A stretch of 11,923 nt of DNA from Dehalococcoidia bacterium (GTDB taxonomy: Bacteria > Chloroflexota > Dehalococcoidia > GIF9 > AB-539-J10), in the NCBI GenBank assembly GCA_030612165.1, contig JAUWOK010000025.1, positions 1 to 11,923 of the forward strand, given 5' to 3'. Positions 1 to 7,397 of this stretch are shown here, piece by piece. The position numbers were made by a program, and so were the translations under genes. Numbering within the stretch: the stretch's first letter is position 1; each line of letters opens with the position of its first letter. The notes beneath the pieces were generated by a model that saw only the letters and a list, made by a program, of their open reading frames with translations, was not told the origin of the DNA and made no database searches.

Positions 1-206
1 CCTACGACAACAAGGTCAATATGCCTGTCCACTGCTGCTTTGCCCAGAGCTTCTTTGTCCGTAGGGGCAATATTCAGATTCTCCGCAATGGAGGCTGTGC
101 CCGCATTGCCAGGAGCCACAAAAACATCTCTCACTCTGGGACTACTGGCAATTTTCCATGCCAGAGCGTGTTCCCTAGCTCCGCTGCCAATAACCAATAC
201 GTTCAT
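1..206 (-). CDS. purD: Phosphoribosylamine-glycine ligase (GARS), N-terminal part, cut by window edge
   Basis: This is the start of PurD, which joins glycine to phosphoribosylamine with ATP in step two of cytosolic de novo purine synthesis. Only 68 codons are in the window; the rest lies beyond base 1. The reverse strand reads MNVLVIGSGAREHALAWKI, the family's Rossmann-like N-terminal signature with the GSGAREHAL loop at residues 7-15, followed by the typical VAPGNAGTA segment near residues 30-38. The ATG (204-206) gives the canonical N-terminus. No strong Shine-Dalgarno lies close upstream, the nearest purine-rich run (GGAAAGAG) being about 16 nt away. It sits 64 nt after the demi-ferritin gene on the same strand and is probably co-transcribed with guaA. 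The identification is from recognised family motifs in a partial protein. Confidence 0.9.
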   Translation of the reverse strand, partial: MNVLVIGSGAREHALAWKIASSPRVRDVFVAPGNAGTASIAENLNIAPTDKEALGKAAVDRHIDLVVV

Positions 207-270
207 TTGGGTATAATATGCTCTTTCCGTCAGGCCTTCTTGAATTGCCTCAGGTCATTGACGGAGATTG

Positions 271-513
271 CTACTTGAATTTCTCTGCCTGGATAGAGTC
301 GAGATTGTTGATAACTTCAAACAATTCAGCTACATGTTCTTTTTCTTCCTTAACGATGTGCTCCAGAACCCGCACAACGTCCACGTTCTCTATGCTGAGA
401 ATATGATCCTGATACTGGTTAATAGCTTCCAGTTCACCAATCAGGTCTTCCCTGAGCATTTCCAGGTCGCTTGCTGTGATCAAGGCTTCCTCTTCATTAA
501 ATGGCTCGTTCAT
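271..513 (-). CDS. EncFtn-like demi-ferritin (small ferritin-like iron protein)
   Basis: This 80-residue, highly acidic, mostly helical protein looks like one half of a ferritin four-helix bundle, as in the encapsulated ferritin (EncFtn) family, where two subunits together form a di-iron ferroxidase site. Visible metal-ligand candidates are Glu27 and Tyr34 in helix one (GELEAINQY) and Glu57 and His60 in helix two (LEHIVKEEKEH). Their spacing equals that of Glu32/Tyr39/Glu62/His65 reported for Rhodospirillum rubrum EncFtn. The start at 513 is chosen because AAAAGGAGG lies 5 nt upstream; an in-frame ATG 30 nt further upstream lacks such a site. The gene lies 20 nt after guaA and 64 nt before purD on the same strand. 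I see no obvious C-terminal encapsulin-targeting tail, and no encapsulin gene in the window. Iron oxidation or storage is inferred. A rubrerythrin-like or bacterioferritin-like half-domain is the alternative. Confidence 0.75.
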   Translation of the reverse strand: MNEPFNEEEALITASDLEMLREDLIGELEAINQYQDHILSIENVDVVRVLEHIVKEEKEHVAELFEVINNLDSIQAEKFK

Positions 514-533
514 GGTTTCCTCCTTTTCTGCTA

Positions 534-2198
534 TTATTCCCACTCTATTGTGGCTGGGGGTTTACTGGTTATATCATAAACCACTCTATTAACATTTGGA
601 ACTTCATTGACGATTCGTTCAGACATTTTGCTCAGCAAACCGTGTGGTAACTGTGCCCAATTGGCAGTCATGGCGTCGTCGCTGCTTACTGCTCTAATTG
701 CTATCAGGTAGTCGTATGTCCTGTAATCGCCCATAATGCCGACGCTTCTGATATTAGCGAGTATAGCGAAACTTTGCCACAATTGGCGATAGAGATTTTC
801 TTTTTTAATTTCATCCATCACTACCCAATCTGCGGCACGAAGGATTTCCAATTTTTCCTTTGTTACTTCACCGATGATTCTAATGGCCAATCCCGGTCCT
901 GGAAATGGTTGCCGCCAGATCATCTCCTGTGGCAATCCCAACTCCAGTCCTATTTCTCTGACCTCGTCTTTGAATAAGTATCTTAAAGGTTCAATGAGAG
1001 TGAATTTCATGTCGGAGGGTAATCCACCTACATTATGGTGGCTTTTTATTTTGACTGCCGCTGTTGTTTCAGTGGAAGTGCTTTCGATAACATCTGGATA
1101 AAGGGTGCCTTGGGCCAGAAACTTCACCTTGCCCAGCTTTTGGGCCTCTTCTTCAAAGACACGGATGAAGGTCTCGCCTATCAGTGTCCGTTTTTTCTCC
1201 GGATCAGTTACTCCCTGTAGCTGGCTAAGGAATCTCTCCGTAGCGTCTACATATGTCACATCCATGTTGATAATACCCCGGAAGGTTTCCAGTACGCTTT
1301 CTGCTTCCCTGTGGCGCAGGAAACCGTTGTTGATGAAGATACAGGTTAGTTGCTCTCCCACGGCACGGTGAAGCAGTGTGGCGACTACAGCAGAGTCAAC
1401 TCCTCCGGAGAGGGCGCAGATAATTTTGTTTTCCCCCACCTGCTGCCGGATCCTGTCGGTGGTTTCTGTTATTAGATTGGCGGGTGTCCAGTTGCATTTG
1501 CACCCGCATATCCTGTGGACGAAATTCTGGAATATGGTTTTTCCGTGCAGGGTGTGTATAACCTCAGGGTGGAATTGCAGGCCGAAGATATTGCTGTCGT
1601 TGCCTATAGCCGCGATCGGGGAATTTTCAGTATAAGCTAAAGGTTTGAAACCAGGGGGTGCTTCTGTTATCCGGTCACCGTGACTCATCCACACGGGCAT
1701 AGAGGGGGGCAATTCTTCAAACAGGGGCGAGGATTCGGTGGTTGCATGCAGAATAGCGTGTCCATATTCCCGTTTTGTCCCGGGAGACACTTCTCCCCCC
1801 AGTTGGTGAGCAATGGCCTGCATGCCGTAGCAAATACCCAGTACTGGTAAATGGCTTTCGTAAATATAGGGTAGTGGTAGAGGAGCATTGGTGTCGTAAA
1901 TACTTGCCGGTCCTCCGGAGAGGACGAAGCCCTTGGGATTAAGGAGTTTTATCTTTTCCCAGGGTGTGTTATGCGGAAAAATCTCGCAATATACATGGCA
2001 TTCCCGAATGCGTCTCGCTATGAGCATGCTATACTGTGAGCCAAAATCAATCACAATAATGCATTCGTGCTTGCCTAACAGAGGAATTGGTGCGGAATCA
2101 GGCTGCTCTCCCTGTAACTCCTTGGCGATTTCCAGATAAGTGGAGACTTCAACATCGCCGCTGGTTGTAATTCTGTGGCTTTGCGAATTGGTTTCCAT
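534..2198 (-). CDS. guaA: GMP synthase (glutamine-hydrolysing)
   Basis: GuaA aminates XMP to GMP using glutamine and ATP in cytosolic purine synthesis. The class I glutamine amidotransferase domain (about residues 47-235) has the GICYGMQ nucleophile elbow with Cys123 and the FHPEV segment with His210/Glu212. The ATP pyrophosphatase domain follows with the P-loop-like SGGVDS at 264-269. The C-terminal dimerisation domain ends in the family's near-invariant [10 protein letters not shown]. The protein is 554 residues against about 510-525 usually. The excess is an N-terminal extension of roughly 36-45 residues before the first core strand ([10 protein letters not shown], residues 46-55). No ATG, GTG or TTG codon occurs between residue 20 and the core, and a stop lies just upstream of the ATG, so the extension appears genuine. 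The Shine-Dalgarno is weak. It is first in a minus-strand run with the demi-ferritin and purD. Confidence 0.97.
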   Translation of the reverse strand: METNSQSHRITTSGDVEVSTYLEIAKELQGEQPDSAPIPLLGKHECIIVIDFGSQYSMLIARRIRECHVYCEIFPHNTPWEKIKLLNPKGFVLSGGPASIYDTNAPLPLPYIYESHLPVLGICYGMQAIAHQLGGEVSPGTKREYGHAILHATTESSPLFEELPPSMPVWMSHGDRITEAPPGFKPLAYTENSPIAAIGNDSNIFGLQFHPEVIHTLHGKTIFQNFVHRICGCKCNWTPANLITETTDRIRQQVGENKIICALSGGVDSAVVATLLHRAVGEQLTCIFINNGFLRHREAESVLETFRGIINMDVTYVDATERFLSQLQGVTDPEKKRTLIGETFIRVFEEEAQKLGKVKFLAQGTLYPDVIESTSTETTAAVKIKSHHNVGGLPSDMKFTLIEPLRYLFKDEVREIGLELGLPQEMIWRQPFPGPGLAIRIIGEVTKEKLEILRAADWVVMDEIKKENLYRQLWQSFAILANIRSVGIMGDYRTYDYLIAIRAVSSDDAMTANWAQLPHGLLSKMSERIVNEVPNVNRVVYDITSKPPATIEWE

Positions 2199-2224
2199 TT
2201 TTTATATGTTCAGACCGATGAATA

Positions 2225-2252
2225 TTAGCGTAGCTTAGCATTGTGCTATACT
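2225..2252 (+). promoter_or_regulatory. Candidate promoter for sua5-rpiB
   Basis: TATACT (2247-2252) is a good -10 element. A weak -35 (TTAGCG, 2225-2230) lies 16 nt upstream. The expected transcript start would fall only a few bases before the sua5 ATG at 2266, giving a very short leader with AAGG as the only ribosome-binding signal. It lies across the candidate guaA promoter on the other strand. Confidence 0.3.
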
Positions 2253-2260
2253 ACAGTCAA
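2232..2260 (-). promoter_or_regulatory. Candidate sigma-70-type promoter for guaA
   Basis: On the minus strand TTGACT (2255-2260, five of six matches to the -35 consensus) is followed after 17 nt by TAAGCT (2232-2237, a poor -10). It points at guaA about 30 nt downstream. The -35 hexamer is good but the -10 is weak, so this is a suggestion only. Confidence 0.3.
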
Positions 2261-2265
2261 GGTAA

Positions 2266-2940
2266 ATGCTTGATCTGGCAGCGCAGGTTAAAGAAGGAAT
2301 CAGGATACTTGGTCAGGGAGGGTTAGTTGCTTTTCCCACCGATACCGTTTTTGCTTTAGGGGCGGATGCTTTCAATTGTCCAGCAGTAAAGAGAGTTTAT
2401 GAAGTTAAAAGCCGTCCTCGCCAGATGGCTGTGCCTTTACTCGTGTGTGATATTTCGCAGATCAGAGCGATTGTACAGTCGATACCGGAGATTGCTCGTT
2501 TCATGATAGAGCGGTTTCTTCCTGGTGGATTGACACTGATATTGCCCGCGAGAGAGTCGTTGCCTGCTTATCTTGGCCATGACGGAGGTATAGCGGTGCG
2601 CATTCCCGACCATCCTGTGCCGCTGGCTCTTGCTGAGGGATTGGGGGGACCGATAATTGGTACCAGTGCTAATATTAGCGGCTGCCCTTCAGCATTAAGT
2701 GCAGGGGAGGTGGAGTGTCAAATAGGCGGAAAAGTTGACCTTGTTATAGAGGATGGCAGATGTTCTCCGGGCAGAGAATCTACTATTGTGAGCGTTATGG
2801 GAAAAACTCCCGTGGTGTTACGCGAAGGTGTTGTGCCCCGGTATGAGATTGAAAAGGCCTGTGAACAATTTTACAGGGCTCGTGTGAGCGGTTTTTACGC
2901 TGGAGAAGAAGAGATAACGAGATTAAGGGGAAATGCTTGA
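2266..2940 (+). CDS. tsaC: Threonylcarbamoyl-AMP synthase (Sua5/YrdC/TsaC family)
   Basis: Enzymes of this family make threonylcarbamoyl-AMP from threonine, bicarbonate and ATP. It is the first step of the t6A modification at position 37 of tRNAs that read ANN codons. The 224-residue product is essentially one YrdC domain without the C-terminal Sua5 domain. Visible motifs are PTDTVFALG (24-32, where most members have PTDTVYGLG), KSRPR (48-52), SANISG (134-139) and a C-terminal STIV segment near 170. The ATG at 2266 gives the usual N-terminus, with a helix leading to GGLVAFPTDT. The ribosome site is weak (AAGG, 3 nt away). The stop codon directly abuts the rpiB ATG. Neighbouring sua5 and rpiB genes are known in other bacteria, for example the ywlC-ywlF region of Bacillus subtilis. 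The TsaB/D/E partners are not in this window. Confidence 0.93.
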   Translation: MLDLAAQVKEGIRILGQGGLVAFPTDTVFALGADAFNCPAVKRVYEVKSRPRQMAVPLLVCDISQIRAIVQSIPEIARFMIERFLPGGLTLILPARESLPAYLGHDGGIAVRIPDHPVPLALAEGLGGPIIGTSANISGCPSALSAGEVECQIGGKVDLVIEDGRCSPGRESTIVSVMGKTPVVLREGVVPRYEIEKACEQFYRARVSGFYAGEEEITRLRGNA

Positions 2941-3381
2941 ATGTATCTAGCCGTAGGTTGTGATCATCATGGACTTGCAATAAAACAAACCATAGTAGAG
3001 TTTCTGCAAAATTCAGGCTACGATTATTGTGATTGTGGTGTTTACGATACCGATCCTGTGGATTATCCCGACATTGCCCGCAAGGTGGGTGAAATGGTAT
3101 CTGCGGGAGATTGTGCCTGCGGTGTTCTGATTTGCAGCACGGGAACAGGCATGAGCATAGCGGCTAACAAAATCAGGGGGATTAGAGCAGCTTCATGCTG
3201 CAACGCTTTTGCTGCCCGGCGTGCCAGGAAGCATAATGACGCCAACATTCTGTGTCTCGGGGCGGATAATCTTCAGGAAGATTCCGTTCTGGAGATTTTG
3301 CAGGCTTATCTGTCTGCCGAGTTTGCCGGTGGACGGCACGGAAGAAGGATAGATAAAATAAGAGAGATGGAGTCTGATTGA
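2941..3381 (+). CDS. rpiB: Ribose-5-phosphate isomerase B
   Basis: RpiB interconverts ribulose 5-phosphate and ribose 5-phosphate in the non-oxidative pentose phosphate pathway, feeding PRPP, purine and histidine synthesis. The 146-residue length is normal for the RpiB/LacA/LacB family. It opens with the GCDHHG strand-turn (residues 6-11, Asp8/His9). The predicted catalytic base is Cys65 in LICSTGTGMS, matching Cys66 of the E. coli enzyme. The ring-opening His98 sits in RKHNDAN, and a GGRHGRR phosphate-binding segment lies near the C-terminus. Cys65 and these motifs favour RpiB over the LacAB galactose-6-phosphate isomerases. The ATG follows the sua5 stop with no gap, and AAGGGG (2925-2930) inside sua5 supplies the ribosome site, implying co-translation. 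Confidence 0.95.
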   Translation: MYLAVGCDHHGLAIKQTIVEFLQNSGYDYCDCGVYDTDPVDYPDIARKVGEMVSAGDCACGVLICSTGTGMSIAANKIRGIRAASCCNAFAARRARKHNDANILCLGADNLQEDSVLEILQAYLSAEFAGGRHGRRIDKIREMESD

Positions 3382-3406
3382 CAGTACCAGTTGCCTGTGA
3401 TAGGTT
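3378..3406 (+). promoter_or_regulatory. Candidate internal promoter for the ilv genes
   Basis: A perfect -35 hexamer TTGACA (3378-3383) overlaps the rpiB stop codon. After 17 nt comes TAGGTT (3401-3406), preceded by TGA, which forms an extended -10 (TGn). Transcription would start near 3413, about 30 nt before the ilvD start. This would let the BCAA genes be expressed apart from sua5-rpiB. The 60-nt gap is too short for a T-box, and no leader peptide with a BCAA codon run is visible. Confidence 0.45.
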
Positions 3407-3444
3407 TTTCCTTCCCCATTTTTGAGTGAACGGAGGCAAAGGTG

Positions 3445-5112
3445 ATGATAAGCGATGCGGTAAAAAAAGGAATAGAAAGAGCTCCTCATCGATCGCTTTT
3501 ACACGCGGTGGGCTGTTCTTCCAGTGATTGGGAAAAGCCTTTTGTCGGCATAATTAATAGTTTCAGCGAAGTCGTTCCCGGTCATATTCATTTGCAGACA
3601 ATTGCTCAGGCAGTTAAAGAAGGTGTTCGTAGCGGAGGAGGTGTGCCTTTTGAGGTCAATACGATGGTGGTTTGTGATGGTATCGCCATGAATCATGCGG
3701 GAATGAAATATAGTCTTCCCAGTAGAGAGATTATCGCTGATTCAGTGGAGATTTTGGCTAGGGCACATGCGTTTGACGCATTGGTCTTCATCCCTAATTG
3801 TGACAAGGTAGTACCTGGAATGTTGATGGCGGCGGTAAGGTTGAATTTGCCCTGTGTTTTTGTTAGCGGAGGGCCGATGATGGCGGGCCAGGTTTATCGC
3901 AGTGGCCGATTAGAGAAAGTAGACCTTAACTCTGTGTTTCTGGCAGTGGGTGAGGTTGTCAGTGGGAAGATGAGTGAAAATGAACTGGCGGAATTGGAGC
4001 GAGTTGCTTGTCCTGGTTGCGGTAGCTGTGCTGGCATGTTCACCGCCAATACCATGAATTGTCTCACTGAGGCTATGGGAATGGCTTTGCCCGGCAATGG
4101 AACGATCCCGGCTGTGCAGGCTAGGCGCAGGCAGCTGTCTTATAGAGCAGGGTGTCAGGTGATGGAAGTACTTGACAGGTTCATTTGTCCAAGAGACATT
4201 GTCACAGAAGACGCTCTTTATAATGCTTTTGCGGTGGATATGGCATTAGGGGGCAGTACTAACTCTGTGCTTCACCTTATTGCGATAGCCCATGAAGCCG
4301 GAATAGATTTTCCTTTGTCAAAAATAAATGAGATCAGTCAGCATATTCCTAATATATGCAGATTAAGCCCGGCAAGCAGCTATCGTATTGAGGACCTGGA
4401 TCTGGCGGGTGGAATCTCCGCGGTGATGCAGGAACTGGCCGGCCTGTTGAAGCTCGGAGCGAATACTGTTCTGGGCAAGCCGATGGGCGAGGTGATTAAA
4501 GGATTTACTGTTAAAGATAGGGATGTAATACGGACGGTTGCAGAACCTTATGCCGTTACGGGAGGGTTGAGTATCCTTTTTGGTAATCTGGCGCCTGAAG
4601 GAGCGGTGGTCAAGAGTGCCGCGGTAGCCCCAGAAATGCTGGTTCACCGAGGAATTGCACGGGTTTTTGATAGCGAAGAGGAAGCTACTCAGGCTATACT
4701 GGAGAAGAAGATTAACTTTGGAGAGGTGGTGGTTATTCGGTATGAAGGTCCCAGAGGAGGGCCTGGTATGCGAGAAATGTTAACTCCCACTTCCCTGCTG
4801 AGTGGTATGGGCATGGATCGTGAAGTGGCGCTTATCACTGATGGACGCTTTTCCGGTGCCACGAGGGGTGCAGCAATTGGTCATGTTTCTCCTGAAGCTG
4901 CGGAACGGGGGCCAATAGCTGTCTTGAAGGATGGCGACTTGATTAAGATTGATATACCCGCGTGCAAATTGGAAGTGGAGTTGACGCAGGAAGAAATTGC
5001 GCAAAGGTTAAAGGGCTTGCCTCCTTTTGCTTCCAAAATTAATACTGGCTATTTGAAGCGTTATAGCGATAGAGTTAGTTCGGCCAGCAAAGGCGCAGTT
5101 TTTGTCGATTAG
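3445..5112 (+). CDS. ilvD: Dihydroxy-acid dehydratase
   Basis: IlvD dehydrates 2,3-dihydroxyisovalerate and 2,3-dihydroxy-3-methylvalerate to the keto acid precursors of valine and isoleucine, using an Fe-S cluster and Mg2+. The 555-residue product shows family landmarks in order: [15 protein letters not shown] (3-17), [14 protein letters not shown] (34-47), [10 protein letters not shown] (117-126, Cys119), [11 protein letters not shown] (189-199), [24 protein letters not shown] and [11 protein letters not shown] near the C-terminus, with the active-site serine in the last. Cys119 and the CPGCGSC cysteines are the expected cluster ligands. It resembles the E. coli type, with VNSF...PGH where plant and fungal [2Fe-2S] enzymes have a TPC motif, but I cannot assign the cluster type from this alone. 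GGAGG (3432-3436) is 8 nt before ATG 3445; a GTG at 3442 would add one residue. It is the first gene of the ilv run and ends 12 nt before ilvB. Confidence 0.97.
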   Translation: MISDAVKKGIERAPHRSLLHAVGCSSSDWEKPFVGIINSFSEVVPGHIHLQTIAQAVKEGVRSGGGVPFEVNTMVVCDGIAMNHAGMKYSLPSREIIADSVEILARAHAFDALVFIPNCDKVVPGMLMAAVRLNLPCVFVSGGPMMAGQVYRSGRLEKVDLNSVFLAVGEVVSGKMSENELAELERVACPGCGSCAGMFTANTMNCLTEAMGMALPGNGTIPAVQARRRQLSYRAGCQVMEVLDRFICPRDIVTEDALYNAFAVDMALGGSTNSVLHLIAIAHEAGIDFPLSKINEISQHIPNICRLSPASSYRIEDLDLAGGISAVMQELAGLLKLGANTVLGKPMGEVIKGFTVKDRDVIRTVAEPYAVTGGLSILFGNLAPEGAVVKSAAVAPEMLVHRGIARVFDSEEEATQAILEKKINFGEVVVIRYEGPRGGPGMREMLTPTSLLSGMGMDREVALITDGRFSGATRGAAIGHVSPEAAERGPIAVLKDGDLIKIDIPACKLEVELTQEEIAQRLKGLPPFASKINTGYLKRYSDRVSSASKGAVFVD

Positions 5113-5124
5113 AGGAGAAGATTT

Positions 5125-6822
5125 TTGAAAAAGACTGGTGCCCAAATTTTATGTGAGAGCTTGATTGAAGAGGGAGTTGAAATTATTTTCGGCTTTCCTG
5201 GTGGTGCGCTGTTGCCGTTGTATGATACTTTGCTTCTCTATCCTCAATTACGGCATATATTGGTGCGGCACGAACAGGGAGCTGCTCATGCCGCTGATGG
5301 TTATGCAAGGGTAAAGCATAAGGCAGGTGTGTGCCTGGCCACTTCCGGGCCAGGAGCTACTAATTTGGTGACAGGGATAGCCAATGCTTATATGGATTCT
5401 TCTCCCATGGTGGCGATTACAGGGCAGGTCGCCAGACCATTTATTGGCAAAGATGCTTTTCAGGAGATAGATATTACTGGAATTACTCTTCCTGTTACCA
5501 AGCATAACTATGTGATAACCAGGGTGGAAGAGATTGCCAGAGTGGTTAAGGAGGCCTTTTACATCGCCCAGACGGGCAGGCCTGGTCCTGTGCTCATTGA
5601 TCTACCTCGGGATGTACAGGAGGAGAAGACGGAGTTTATTTATTCGGGCAAGGTGGATTTAAGGGGATATAAAACTGTTTTTCGTGGACATCCTTCTCAG
5701 GTTAAAAAAGCTGGCAAGCTTATCAATGGAGCTGTGCGCCCGCTTATTATTGCTGGTCAGGGGGTGGTGATTTCTCAGGCTTATAGCGAACTTGAAGAAC
5801 TGGCGGAGAAGACACAAACAGCGGTGGTTACCACTCTTCTGGGCATTGGTTCCTTTCCGGAAAACCACGCACTCAGTTTCGGTATGCTGGGCATGCACGG
5901 GACGGCTTATGCCAATATGGCGGTGCAAAATGCCGATTTGATTATCGCTATTGGCATGAGGTTTGATGACCGGGCCACGGCAGACACGAAAGGATTTGCT
6001 CCTCAAGCGCGGATCATTCATATTGATATTGATCCCGCGGAGATAGACAAGAATGTTTCTGTAGATGTTCCCATTGTCGGTGATGCGCGACAGGTTCTTC
6101 AGTCGTTAAATAAAGAAGTGAACGAAATGAAGCACGAAGAGTGGCTCGAACAAATTATTCAATGGCGGCAGGAACATCCCGCGACGAATATCAGAGAAGG
6201 TGATGAGCTTCTGCCTCAATACGTTATCAGACAAATTTACGAAATTACAGGTGGAGAGGCCGTTATCGTTACGGGAGTGGGGCAGCACCAGATGTGGTCG
6301 GCCCAGCATTTTTTCTATGACAGACCGGATAGTTTTATTTCATCGGGTGGTTTGGGAACTATGGGTTTTGAGCTTCCTGCCGCTATTGGAGCGAAGGCAG
6401 GTCGTCCTGATAGGACGGTGTGGTGTGTAGCTGGAGACGGGGGTTTTCAAATGACCATGCAAGAGATGGCTACTGTGGTTCAAGATAAGCTGGACATCAA
6501 AATTGCCGTTATCAATAATGGTTCTTTGGGGATGGTCCGGCAGTGGCAGGAACTGTTTTATGAGCGGCGTTACTCGGGGACTCAATTGTGGAACCCTGAT
6601 TTTGTTAAAATTGCGGAAGCTTATGGCATTCCGGGTATTAGAGTGGGGAGAAAGGACGAAGTAATTTCTGCGATACAGGAGGCCATGTATTACCCGGGAG
6701 CGTTCCTTCTTGAGTTTGTTGTTGAACCGGAAGAGAATGTTTATCCCATGGTGCCGCCGGGGTTGACCTTGTCTAAAGTTATGGAGTTGCCTGAGGCGGC
6801 ACAATCTAAGATGGGTGGGTAG
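5125..6822 (+). CDS. ilvB: Acetolactate synthase, large (catalytic) subunit
   Basis: IlvB is the thiamine-diphosphate- and FAD-dependent catalytic subunit of acetohydroxyacid synthase. It condenses pyruvate with pyruvate or 2-ketobutyrate, the committed step to valine/leucine and isoleucine. The 565-residue length is normal. The N-terminal PYR domain carries FGFPGGALLPLYD (22-34) and the ThDP-activating Glu50 in RHEQGAAHAADGYAR. The central FAD domain follows, then the C-terminal PP domain with GDGGFQMT (437-444) through VINNGSLGM (NN at 464-465), the classic GDG-NN ThDP/Mg motif, and RQWQ. These features and the adjacent regulatory subunit argue for AHAS rather than pyruvate oxidase or glyoxylate carboligase. 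The start is TTG with GAGGAG (5112-5117) 7 nt upstream, overlapping the ilvD stop codon, so coupling to ilvD is likely. Confidence 0.97.
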   Translation: MKKTGAQILCESLIEEGVEIIFGFPGGALLPLYDTLLLYPQLRHILVRHEQGAAHAADGYARVKHKAGVCLATSGPGATNLVTGIANAYMDSSPMVAITGQVARPFIGKDAFQEIDITGITLPVTKHNYVITRVEEIARVVKEAFYIAQTGRPGPVLIDLPRDVQEEKTEFIYSGKVDLRGYKTVFRGHPSQVKKAGKLINGAVRPLIIAGQGVVISQAYSELEELAEKTQTAVVTTLLGIGSFPENHALSFGMLGMHGTAYANMAVQNADLIIAIGMRFDDRATADTKGFAPQARIIHIDIDPAEIDKNVSVDVPIVGDARQVLQSLNKEVNEMKHEEWLEQIIQWRQEHPATNIREGDELLPQYVIRQIYEITGGEAVIVTGVGQHQMWSAQHFFYDRPDSFISSGGLGTMGFELPAAIGAKAGRPDRTVWCVAGDGGFQMTMQEMATVVQDKLDIKIAVINNGSLGMVRQWQELFYERRYSGTQLWNPDFVKIAEAYGIPGIRVGRKDEVISAIQEAMYYPGAFLLEFVVEPEENVYPMVPPGLTLSKVMELPEAAQSKMGG

Positions 6823-6842
6823 GCTTTTTAGGGGAGGTGAAA

Positions 6843-7346
6843 ATGGTGTCTGGAAAAAAGCATACGTTAGTGACACTGGTGGAGGACAAGCCAGGTGTGC
6901 TCAACAGAGTAGCCAGTCTTTTCCGCCGTCGAGCTTTCAACATCGAAAGCATTGCGGTGGGGCAAAGTGAGCAACCTGATTTGTCCCGTATGACTATAGT
7001 GGTTACTGGCGATTTTGCCCAGGTAGAACAGGTGAGGAAGCAGTTGGATAAGTTGATTGATGTGGTGAAGGTATCCGATATAACCGAGGAGGAAATGGTC
7101 GCACGGGAACTGGCATTGGTAAAGGTTAAATCGGATATTTCAAACAGGAGTGAAATTATCCAGATTGCTGATATTTTCAGGGCCAATATCGTGGATGTAG
7201 CTTCCGATTCTTTGACTATAGAGGTTACAGGAGAAGAAGATAAGGTGGATTCACTGATAGAGCTTTTGCGTGATTTCGGTATCAAGGAGTTGTCCAGAAC
7301 GGGCAGGATTGCGCTGACACGAGGAGGGCGTGGGAGCGCTAAATAA
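6843..7346 (+). CDS. ilvN: Acetolactate synthase, small (regulatory) subunit
   Basis: This 167-residue protein is the regulatory partner of IlvB. It normally stimulates catalysis and gives feedback inhibition by valine. An N-terminal ACT domain (about 6-75) starts with TLVTLVEDKPGVLNRVASLF and continues with the FNIESIAVG strand. The second, ferredoxin-like domain follows with VARELALVKV and ends in GIKELSRTGRIALTRG. GGAGG (6833-6837) lies 5 nt before ATG 6843. A GTG at 6837, which would add two residues, overlaps the Shine-Dalgarno itself and is unlikely to be used. The gene lies 20 nt after ilvB. The glycine of the effector-binding turn (KPGVL) and the Asn of FNIES are present, so valine sensitivity is plausible. 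The symbol ilvH is used for the same family. Confidence 0.96.
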   Translation: MVSGKKHTLVTLVEDKPGVLNRVASLFRRRAFNIESIAVGQSEQPDLSRMTIVVTGDFAQVEQVRKQLDKLIDVVKVSDITEEEMVARELALVKVKSDISNRSEIIQIADIFRANIVDVASDSLTIEVTGEEDKVDSLIELLRDFGIKELSRTGRIALTRGGRGSAK

Positions 7347-7397
7347 AAAATACTGGGTAAATTGAGTAAATAAAGATTATAAAAAGGGAGGATAGGC

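Noticed and set aside
207..270. Regulatory hairpin between the demi-ferritin gene and purD
   Set aside because: Only four-base complementarities (AGGC/GCCT) are visible, with no T-run, so there is no basis for a terminator or riboswitch call.
3382..3441. Possible T-box, leader peptide or attenuator ahead of ilvD
   Set aside because: The gap is only 60 nt, with no T-box consensus, no terminator hairpin and no run of Leu, Ile or Val codons.
7347..7397. AT-rich gap between ilvN and ilvC with a TATAAA-like hexamer (7378-7383)
   Set aside because: No -35 element lies at a suitable distance. The hexamer merges into the ilvC ribosome site, so the gap looks like ordinary spacer within the operon.
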